Shown here piece by piece: positions 33,586 to 39,285 of a stretch of DNA of 39,285 nt. Below the pieces are notes generated by a model. It made no database searches. It saw only the letters and a list, made by a program, of their open reading frames with translations, and had not been told where the DNA came from. A program made the translations under genes and the position numbers. The stretch's first letter is position 1, and each line of letters starts with the position of its first letter. The DNA comes from Bacillota bacterium (GTDB taxonomy: Bacteria > Bacillota > Sulfobacillia > UBA3575 > DUQP01): the NCBI GenBank assembly GCA_012837735.1, contig DUQP01000065.1, forward strand, positions 1-39,285. The letters run 5' to 3'.

Positions 33586-35490
33586 TTACTCCCGCTTATG
33601 CACTTCCTCCTTCAACCGGGCCTGGAAATCTGCCAAACTCATTTGGCCTAGATCACCCTGGCGGCGGTGGCGCACTGCCACTAACCCCTTTTCCACCTCG
33701 GCATCGCCAATCACCAACATATACGGCACTTGCTCCAACTGAGCGGAGCGGATCTTGTAGCCAATTTTCTCCGGCCGCAAGTCTGCCGCCACCCTTACTT
33801 CAGCCGCATGCAATTCAGCAAAGACCTGTTTGGCATAGGGCACTTGCCTGTCACTGATCGTCATCACCTTGGCCTGCACCGGTGCCAACCAGGCCGGGAA
33901 GGCCCCGGCGTAGTGTTCAACCAGGATCGCGATGAAGCGTTCCAAAGAACCGAAGATGGTGCGGTGCAGCATCACTGGGCGATGTTTGCCGCCGTCCTCG
34001 CCCACATAGGTCAAATCAAAACGTTCCGGCATCTGGAAGTCCAGCTGGATGGTGCCACATTGCCAGGTACGGCCAAGGGCGTCTTTCAGGTGGAAGTCGA
34101 TCTTGGGACCGTAAAAAGCGCCGTCCCCCTCATTCACCTGGTATGGCAAGCCCTTTTCCTCCAAAGCGGAGCGTAGGTTATCAATGGCCCGCTCCCAATC
34201 CGCATCCGAGCCCAAAGCCTTTTCCGGCTTTGTGCTCAGCTCCACGTGGTAATCGAACCCAAACACCCCGTATAAGTATTCGGCCAGCTCCAGTACCCCG
34301 ATGACCTCATCTTTCACCTGCGTAGGAAGCAAAAATAAATGGGCGTCGTCCTGCGTGAAACAGCGCACCCGCATTAGACCGTGCAATGTTCCGGACAGCT
34401 CATGCCGGTGCACCAGCCCCAGCTCCGCCACCCGCAGCGGCAGGTCGCGGTAGCTGTGCAGTTTCCGCTTATATAGCAATATCCCGCCCGGGCAGTTCAT
34501 CGGCTTGATAGCATATCCTTCGTCATCTATCTTGGTAAAATACATGTTCTCTTGGTAATGATCCCAATGCCCGGACTGCTTCCACAGATCCTCATGCAGG
34601 ATAATCGGGGTGCGCACTTCCTGGTAACCCCATTTGCGGTGCACCGCCCGCCAGAAGTCCTCCAAAATATTGCGTAGCACCATGCCCTTTGGATGGAAGA
34701 ACGGAAATCCGGGGCCCTCTTCCTGGATGCTGAACAGATCCAGCTCTTTGCCCAAACGGCGGTGATCGCGTCGTTTCGCTTCTTCCAGACGCTCTAGATA
34801 GGCGTCCAGATCAGTCTGCTTTTCAAAGGCCGTCCCGTAAATACGCTGCAGCATGCGGTTCTTTTCGCTCCCTCGCCAGTAGGCGCCGGCCACGCTCAAT
34901 AGTTTGAATGCCTTAATCCTGCCGGTGCTGGGCACATGGGGCCCGGCACACAAATCCACAAAGTCACCATGGCGGTAGTTTGTGACTGGGGCCAGGGCAT
35001 CCAGCTCGTCCAGGAGCTCCACTTTATATTTCTCGCCTTTTTTCGCAAACAGCTGCCGGTTTTTGTCCCGATCCACCACCAGGCGTTCAAACGGCAAATC
35101 AGCCGCAATGATCTTTTTCATCTCCGCCTCGATCCGCTCCAGATCTTCCGGGGAAAATGTCCCATCAATTTCAAAGTCGTAATAAAAGCCATCCGCGATC
35201 GCCGGCCCGATGGCCAGTTTGGCCTCCGGGAACACTCTTTGCACCGCCTCTGCCATCACGTGGGCGGCACTGTGGCGCAAGATGTCTTTCCCGGCCTGGT
35301 CGGCAAATGTGATGATCGCCAGTTTGGCATCCCCTTCCAAACGGTAGTTCAGGTCAACATAGTGCCCGTTCACCCGCCCCGCCAAAGCGGCTTTGGCGAG
35401 TCTGGATCCAATCGACTGGGCCACTTCCAACACAGTGGTTCCGCGCGGGAACTCCTTGATGCTGCCATCCGGCAAGGTAATTTTGACCAA
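33586..35490 (-). CDS. thrS: Threonyl-tRNA synthetase
   Basis: From a TTG at 35490 (GGAGGTG 6 bases upstream) the product is 634 residues. It has an N-terminal TGS domain (KITLPDGSIKEFPRG), an editing domain with HSAAHVMAEAV and LCAGPHVPSTG, the catalytic class II core (MNCPGGILLYK, RVRCFTQDDAHLF, HRTIFGSLERF) and a C-terminal anticodon domain. It charges tRNA-Thr and clears mischarged serine. A TTG five codons upstream lies in the SD itself. The T-box leader lies directly upstream. Confidence 0.97.
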   Translation of the reverse strand: MVKITLPDGSIKEFPRGTTVLEVAQSIGSRLAKAALAGRVNGHYVDLNYRLEGDAKLAIITFADQAGKDILRHSAAHVMAEAVQRVFPEAKLAIGPAIADGFYYDFEIDGTFSPEDLERIEAEMKKIIAADLPFERLVVDRDKNRQLFAKKGEKYKVELLDELDALAPVTNYRHGDFVDLCAGPHVPSTGRIKAFKLLSVAGAYWRGSEKNRMLQRIYGTAFEKQTDLDAYLERLEEAKRRDHRRLGKELDLFSIQEEGPGFPFFHPKGMVLRNILEDFWRAVHRKWGYQEVRTPIILHEDLWKQSGHWDHYQENMYFTKIDDEGYAIKPMNCPGGILLYKRKLHSYRDLPLRVAELGLVHRHELSGTLHGLMRVRCFTQDDAHLFLLPTQVKDEVIGVLELAEYLYGVFGFDYHVELSTKPEKALGSDADWERAIDNLRSALEEKGLPYQVNEGDGAFYGPKIDFHLKDALGRTWQCGTIQLDFQMPERFDLTYVGEDGGKHRPVMLHRTIFGSLERFIAILVEHYAGAFPAWLAPVQAKVMTISDRQVPYAKQVFAELHAAEVRVAADLRPEKIGYKIRSAQLEQVPYMLVIGDAEVEKGLVAVRHRRQGDLGQMSLADFQARLKEEVHKRE

Positions 35491-35509
35491 ACCAATCACC
35501 TCCAAAATA

Positions 35510-35726
35510 AGAAAAGCTCGTCCTCTTGGGACGAGCTGTCTGCCCGTGGTTCCAACCCACTTGGCCCATCCGGGCCCACTTTAGGACGCTTATCGCGCGC
35601 CAACGGCCACTTTCATGGCAAACTCCGGGGCGGTCTTCACCCAACCCGTTCCCGGGGGGCTTTCAGCCTCAGACCCCCCTCTCTGGGAGAACGCAAGCGG
35701 GTTACTCTTCCCTTCATCGTTCTATG
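35510..35726 (-). promoter_or_regulatory. T-box riboswitch of thrS (threonine, specifier ACC)
   Basis: The T-box core AAGTGGGTTGGAACCACGGG lies at 35543-35562. Its terminator is AGCTCGTCC / GGACGAGCT followed by TTTT (35510-35537). Upstream a GGGAAGAGTAAC motif opens stem I. GAAG-ACC-GCC places the specifier ACC at 35632-35634, aligned with GAAG-TTC-GCC in the pheS leader. The core has GGGTTGG instead of the usual GGGTGG. Confidence 0.92.
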
Positions 35727-35732
35727 GATTTG

Positions 35733-35761
35733 ATTGTAAGCGAGGTGAGAGAAGCTGTCAA
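35733..35761 (-). promoter_or_regulatory. Sigma-A-type promoter of thrS
   Basis: TTGACA, 17 bases, TACAAT on the minus strand, 7 bases after the merR stop. It gives a transcript that begins with the T-box. Confidence 0.85.
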
Positions 35762-35768
35762 GCTGCCG

Positions 35769-36536
35769 TCAATTGAATCCACCGTTCAACCAAATCAATA
35801 CTGCCTGCCGCAAAAATTCCGCGCACCCAGGCACGTTCTGGTCATAGTAGGCTCGGAACCGCTCATCATCCACATACATCTGTACGAGGCCGGCATGGCC
35901 TTGGGGAGAATACTCGGGCCAGGTAAAACCCAGCCACTCCTTGTGTAAAAGGGCTATTTTTTGCCCTCTTTCCCCACCCGGGTCTTCGCCCGCCCGGACC
36001 GCCTCTTCCAAACTGCCCTTGATCTCCTGATCGATCTGATCCATCCGTTGAAACTCTGCCTGGCTCAAGCCAAGCATTTTTCGGTTACTCTCCTCAACCA
36101 CTTGCTCCCCATACTCAGCCCTTATTTCAGCCCCATACTTTTTCTCATTTTCATCCACCAGCTGCTTCTTGAACCCCGCGAACTTCTCTCGATCACTCAT
36201 CAAGATCATTCCTTTCCGGGCTTGCAGGGTTTTGTCCACGTTTTCGAGCAAAGCCGCCAATTGGGCTTGCCGCTTCACGAGCTGCGCCCGATGATCCTGC
36301 AGGGCGGCCAGGGCATCATAGGCGGGGGCGGAAATGATGCGCTTAATCTCTTTCAGGCTGATGCCCAACTCACGATACAGCAGGATCTCCTGCAGCCTAT
36401 CCACCTCCGCCTGCCCATATATCCGGTATCCGGATGCGGTACGAGAGGAGGGCAGCAAGCCGATCTGATCGTAATAGCGCAAAGTACGTGGGCTCACGCC
36501 CGCCAAAACTGCCAGTTGCTGCACCGTGTATGGCAA
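35769..36536 (-). CDS. MerR family activator with TipAS drug-sensing domain (Mta/TipAL-like)
   Basis: The product has a winged-helix MerR domain (YTVQQLAVLAGVSPRTLRYY, then DQIGLLPSSRTASGYRIY), a long dimerisation helix (about 80-115) and a C-terminal TipAS domain (about 130-255). The last is Glu/Lys-rich early and ends in RFRAYYDQNVPGCAEFLRQA. Such proteins bend promoters with long spacers on binding drugs and usually activate efflux genes. No efflux gene is adjacent. The TTG at 36536 has AGGAGGG 7 bases upstream, and the N-terminus then matches MKYQVKQ of Mta. Its length is 255 residues. An ATG at 36542 has the SD too close. Confidence 0.9.
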   Translation of the reverse strand: MPYTVQQLAVLAGVSPRTLRYYDQIGLLPSSRTASGYRIYGQAEVDRLQEILLYRELGISLKEIKRIISAPAYDALAALQDHRAQLVKRQAQLAALLENVDKTLQARKGMILMSDREKFAGFKKQLVDENEKKYGAEIRAEYGEQVVEESNRKMLGLSQAEFQRMDQIDQEIKGSLEEAVRAGEDPGGERGQKIALLHKEWLGFTWPEYSPQGHAGLVQMYVDDERFRAYYDQNVPGCAEFLRQAVLIWLNGGFN

Positions 36537-36554
36537 GCTCATCCCTCCTACCAA

Positions 36555-36585
36555 AGCATAAACTATGACGTAACGTCAATGTCAA
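36555..36585 (-). promoter_or_regulatory. MerR-type promoter with 19-bp spacer and palindromic operator
   Basis: TTGACA and TATGCT are separated by 19 bases on the minus strand. The spacer holds a perfect inverted repeat TGACGT-T-ACGTCA (36566-36578). Both features are typical of MerR operators and predict autoregulation of the gene. Confidence 0.75.
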
Positions 36586-36590
36586 GCCCG

Positions 36591-36614
36591 AAAAAACCAG
36601 TGCCCCAGCACTGG
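36591..36614 (-). terminator. Rho-independent terminator after the DUF445 gene
   Basis: CCAGTGC, four bases, GCACTGG with TTTTTT after it on the minus strand, directly upstream of the merR promoter. Confidence 0.9.
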
Positions 36615-36620
36615 TCAGTC

Positions 36621-37244
36621 CTAAATCATTTCCAACGCGATTAAGACGAAGGCCTGCACAAGCCCAATTAGACCGCCCAGAACTCCCCCCAGCAATTCGA
36701 TCCTTCTCAGCTCTTTCCCCCCGAGCTGGCGCATCACCCGCTCCAGTTCATTAAAGGACAGCTCGGCGATGCGACTCTCCAGCAAACGGCCCACTTCCAC
36801 TCTCCCGGCCATTTTCCCCACCAGTTTGTCTATCTCCTGTCCCACCATCTGATTCGCTTCCTGGCGGATCACTCTACCCACCAAGTTGCAAATGGGGTTC
36901 ACGGCCGCCCCCGGCACAAAGTTGATCAGCCGGTCTCTCAGCTGCCGCTCAGCAGCCTCTGCCACCGAAGCCGCCACTTCCGCCTTCAGTTCCGGCGAAG
37001 TGGCCACCGCCAGGATGTCCCTGCCGCTCAAAAACTCCTGATCGACTGCCGCGCCCACGGCCGCCGCCAGTTCATACCGGCGTTTCGGGATCAAACCCTG
37101 GATGGTGAAGAATAGGAACCGCCGCGGCTCTTTGGGGTTGAACAACAACCTAATCGCCCAAATATTTGTCACCCAGCCCGTCAAGGCTCCCACTGCAGGC
37201 AAGAGAATCAATATGTGGATATTGTGTTCGGTGAAAAACCCCAA
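36621..37244 (-). CDS. DUF445 family membrane protein
   Basis: From a TTG at 37244 (AGGAGGTG 6 bases upstream) the product is 207 residues. An N-terminal membrane segment (about residues 9-30) leads into GWVTNIWAIRLLFNPKEP and IPKRRYELAAAVG, the DUF445 signature. An amphipathic helical middle follows, and then a C-terminal membrane segment (GGVLGGLIGLVQAFVLIALE). YheB-like members lie in the Bacillus cell envelope; the function is unknown. It follows ytxC on the same strand after a terminator. Confidence 0.88.
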   Translation of the reverse strand: MGFFTEHNIHILILLPAVGALTGWVTNIWAIRLLFNPKEPRRFLFFTIQGLIPKRRYELAAAVGAAVDQEFLSGRDILAVATSPELKAEVAASVAEAAERQLRDRLINFVPGAAVNPICNLVGRVIRQEANQMVGQEIDKLVGKMAGRVEVGRLLESRIAELSFNELERVMRQLGGKELRRIELLGGVLGGLIGLVQAFVLIALEMI

Positions 37245-37317
37245 CTGACGCACCTCCTGCCCCAAGGTTAACAGAAATGCCGGGAAAGGAAAAGATGTAA
37301 CCTGGGTGCAAAAGAGG

Positions 37318-37341
37318 AAAAGCCCGGCCTTCCAGCCGGGC
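37318..37341 (-). terminator. Rho-independent terminator after ytxC
   Basis: GCCCGGC, six bases, GCCGGGC (with TTTT on the minus strand) lies 6 bases after the ytxC stop. Confidence 0.85.
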
Positions 37342-37346
37342 CACCG

Positions 37347-38303
37347 CTATCTTTGTTTACACAACGAGCAATTGTGGCAGACTCGCATGCTATCCCCGAA
37401 GACGGCTTTGATCGTCTGCATGTTCTCTTCCCGTTCCTGAGTGGGCTGACAATGCACTGTCAGCCGGCGGGGGGCGATCGTGATCAGGGCACTGATCAGC
37501 AGGTCATCGTAGCAAGTTTCGTTTTGCATCGTTTCCAGCACGATCTCTTCCAGATACTTATCTCCGACGGTTTCGCCGTTTTCATTCAAGACCTGGAACT
37601 GTCCATCCGCACCCAGCAAGACATGTGCCTCGGGCAAAGCTGGCTCCTGCGCCCTCACGAAATGTTGCAGCAGCTCGATGAATTCCTTTTGCTCCCGCTC
37701 CTGCAGGAAATCATCGACGGCCCGGTCTACAGCCTCTTCCAGTTCTTCCATGTATTCTTTCAGCCGGAACTGCACGAAACCCTCAAGTACCACCTCATCA
37801 TGGCGATCAAGGAATTCCTGCAGTTTCTGGATGATCTCGCCCCGATATTTCAGGCTGTTGCTCAGCAGGCCCCGCCCACATGGCAGCCGCAGGTTACCGT
37901 CCACATAACTCAAGATGCGTGCGCGTTCCTCGGGATCGAAGTAGTAGTAATTATGTTGGATGATCTTTTGTAACAATGTCTGCTGCAATTCGTTCAAAAT
38001 GACCCCTGAGATGGCTCTGGCGATGTAATCCCGGAATAACTTGCTGTTGCCCCGTCTTATCCTTCTCCCAGCCAGGTTGCAGCCGAGAAAGGTGATGTTT
38101 CCTCTTTTTACTTGGTTGATTTCCACGTCCAGTCCTTTGGCATGGAGCTGCCCCAATTCTTGCCGCAAATGGCGCCGCAGGTCTTCCACCTGTGCCGCCG
38201 TTCCAATCGAGATGCTCTCAGCCAAATGCATCCCCTCCATGGTGCTGAGGGTAACGGACACACTGATTCCGTTTTTCCTTATCGCTAGTATTATATGTGT
38301 CAT
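37347..38303 (-). CDS. ytxC: Putative sporulation protein YtxC
   Basis: From ATG 38303 the product is 318 residues. It is soluble and rich in Glu/Gln helices. It shows the YtxC pattern: DYIARAISGVILNELQQTLL in the middle, then FVQFRLKEYMEELEEAVDRA and a late RLTVHCQPTQ. It ends with three cysteines (CHNCSLCKQR). The family is found in spore formers and has no known biochemical role. No clear SD precedes the ATG. An in-frame TTG at 38324 lies inside the tRNA terminator, so the ATG is preferred. The transcription source is unclear. Confidence 0.85.
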   Translation of the reverse strand: MTHIILAIRKNGISVSVTLSTMEGMHLAESISIGTAAQVEDLRRHLRQELGQLHAKGLDVEINQVKRGNITFLGCNLAGRRIRRGNSKLFRDYIARAISGVILNELQQTLLQKIIQHNYYYFDPEERARILSYVDGNLRLPCGRGLLSNSLKYRGEIIQKLQEFLDRHDEVVLEGFVQFRLKEYMEELEEAVDRAVDDFLQEREQKEFIELLQHFVRAQEPALPEAHVLLGADGQFQVLNENGETVGDKYLEEIVLETMQNETCYDDLLISALITIAPRRLTVHCQPTQEREENMQTIKAVFGDSMRVCHNCSLCKQR

Positions 38304-38322
38304 GTTTTTTTTGTATCCGGCC

Positions 38323-38358
38323 AAAAAAGAAGGTTCCTCCCAACAAAAGGAGGAACCT
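38323..38358 (-). terminator. Rho-independent terminator after the tRNA pair
   Basis: AGGTTCCTCC, eight bases, GGAGGAACCT forms a perfect 10-bp stem followed on the minus strand by TCTTTTTT. Confidence 0.9.
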
Positions 38359-38367
38359 CAAATTTCA

Positions 38368-38444
38368 TGGTGGGCCCGCCCCGACTTGAACGGGGGACCT
38401 CTTGCATGTCAAGCAAGCACTCTAACCAGCTGAGCTACGAGCCC
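38368..38444 (-). tRNA. tRNA-Val (GAC)
   Basis: A 77-base cloverleaf with encoded CCA. The acceptor stem pairs GGGCTCG with CGGGCCC. The D arm is AGCTCAGCTGGTTAGAG. The anticodon stem CTTGC / GCAAG encloses loop TTGACAT, giving anticodon GAC. The T arm is CCCCG-TTCAAGT-CGGGG. Confidence 0.96.
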
Positions 38445-38457
38445 ACTATAATCTTTT

Positions 38458-38531
<74 letters not shown>

Positions 38532-38561
38532 ATAAACATGGCTGTCGGCCAATGTATGATT

Positions 38562-38590
38562 ATTATAGCAGAAGTGATTTCTAGAAGCAA
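38562..38590 (-). promoter_or_regulatory. Promoter of the tRNA-Cys/tRNA-Val pair
   Basis: TTGCTT, 17 bases, TATAAT on the minus strand, about 30 bases before tRNA-Cys. Confidence 0.7.
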
Positions 38591-38904
38591 GCAGATGGCT
38601 TTTTTCGTTGCTGAAATGGAATTGTAAACATATTGCTGGCTTAAGAAAACGTTGCTATGAAAGTAGATATTTCGAACCTTATAGTTTATAGTTTACTATC
38701 TCCCAAAATAATCCTTGGCCGTCAATCCGGAAAACCAGTGTCGGGTATTTGTTCTCGCTTCCAGGACTCCTGCCGGACTTAAGGCAACTCTTGCTAATCC
38801 CTATCCGTCCATTAGTCTGGCCACTTTGAGGGTCAAGAAACGCGAATAAACGCTTCGCTTCTGCGCCGAGCCGCTGACTGCGCATTATTCGCCGGTGGCT
38901 CAAA
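38591..38904. other. Noncoding stretch beside the CRISPR array
   Basis: No gene is supported here. The left half is AT-rich with a TATAGTT tandem near 38680. At 38842-38849 and 38885-38892 there is a perfect 8-bp inverted repeat GCGAATAA / TTATTCGC, 35 bases apart, close to the first repeat of the array. An open frame on the minus strand runs on into the repeats and is taken as spurious. Confidence 0.5.
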
Positions 38905-39285
38905 GGATCATCCCCGCATATGCGGGGACCACCCCGATCATCCTCGATAATGCCATCTAGGATTTTGATCATCCCCGCATATGCGGGGACCACCCTAGTC
39001 CCAGAGACAATGTGAAAAGCGGCCCGGAATCATCCCCGCATATGCGGGGACCACTCACCCAGATACTCATGCCGGTATGCAGTTTCGGAATCATCCCCGC
39101 ATATGCGGGGACCACCCTCTTTTGTGTATAACTTGACACATACGGTAAGGATCACCCCCGCCCATGCGGGGACCACCAAATCGCAGAAAGCCTAGCTCGG
39201 CTTGAAGAGGGATCACCCCCGCCCATGCGGGGACCACTCTTCTGCCTCGGCCCAGAGCAGCCCGGCCGAGGGATCACCCCCGCCC
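38905..39285 (-). CRISPR. Type I-E-like CRISPR array, trailer end (7 repeats, last cut by window edge)
   Basis: Repeats of 28 bases start at 38905, 38966, 39027, 39088, 39149, 39210 and 39271, at a strict 61-base period with six 33-base spacers. Each repeat has a GC stem: CCCCGCATATGCGGGG in the first four and CCCCGCCCATGCGGGG in the next two (the seventh is seen only up to CCCCGCCC), flanked by GATCA-like bases and ACCAC. By comparison with known type I-E repeats the crRNA strand is the minus strand. The leader and any cas genes would then lie to the right of the window. The first four repeats also vary at their GG end (GGATCAT, TGATCAT, GAATCAT twice). Confidence 0.95.

Noticed and set aside
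38936-38952. Repeat-like GATCATCCTCG inside the first spacer
   Set aside because: It lacks the palindromic stem and the 61-base period, so it is likely chance similarity rather than a degenerate repeat.
38679-38993. Open frame of 104 codons on the minus strand
   Set aside because: Its N-terminal third is translated CRISPR repeat and spacer (GDD/YAGM patterns), and it has no SD or family match.

Overview
The window looks like a chromosomal segment of an endospore-forming member of the Bacillota, most likely Clostridia in the Moorella/Peptococcaceae sense. Three things point there: sporulation genes (bofC, yunB, ytxC), T-box leaders on pheS and thrS, and a moderately GC-rich sequence with purine-rich Shine-Dalgarno (SD) sites. 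GTG and TTG starts are frequent. The species cannot be named from the sequence alone. Almost everything is on the minus strand; the plus-strand genes are a DUF378 gene, a penicillin-binding protein and two small membrane-protein genes.

1-5.3 kb, read right to left: ruvC-ruvA-ruvB (Holliday junction processing), queH, a DUF2905 gene, queA and tgt (queuosine tRNA modification), and the first codons of yajC. 5.4-9.3 kb: a DUF378 gene on the plus strand, then an apparently inserted three-gene module. The module holds a 2Fe-2S/ASKHA reductive activator of corrinoid proteins, a DUF1638 protein and a tartrate/D-malate dehydrogenase-like enzyme. 9.4-17 kb: bofC, yebC, nadE, larE, an M20 amidohydrolase, cysK, a JAMM/M67 peptidase, yunB and tyrS. 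The stretch larE-M20-cysK-M67 looks like a sulfur/cysteine cluster.

17-20.8 kb, plus strand: a class A penicillin-binding protein with a cupredoxin-like C-terminal domain and a hairpin between its SD and ATG. It is followed by a 52-residue membrane protein and an unrecognised 170-residue membrane-anchored protein. 20.8-25.4 kb, minus strand: mutS2, a methylguanine-DNA methyltransferase, an alkaline-phosphatase-superfamily metalloenzyme and a DUF421 protein.

25.4-36.6 kb, minus strand: pheT-pheS behind a phenylalanine T-box; a tiny yqzL-like gene upstream of it; an rRNA/tRNA methyltransferase; ktrA-ktrB (potassium uptake); rplT-rpmI-infC with a leader attenuator and a probable AUC start on infC; thrS behind a threonine T-box; and a TipAL/Mta-type MerR regulator with its own operator. 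36.6-38.6 kb: a DUF445 protein, ytxC, and a tRNA-Val/tRNA-Cys pair. From 38.9 kb to the right edge lies the start of a type I-E-like CRISPR array (six full repeats and one cut by the edge, 33-nt spacers). It contains two blocks of repeat variants; no cas gene is inside the window.

Several gene starts were moved from the longest open frame to a start with a good SD (ruvA, ruvC, bofC, yebC, pheS, thrS, infC, merR, tyrS and others); the reasons are in each entry. No computation or database search was run; family names rest on recognisable motifs, length and gene order.
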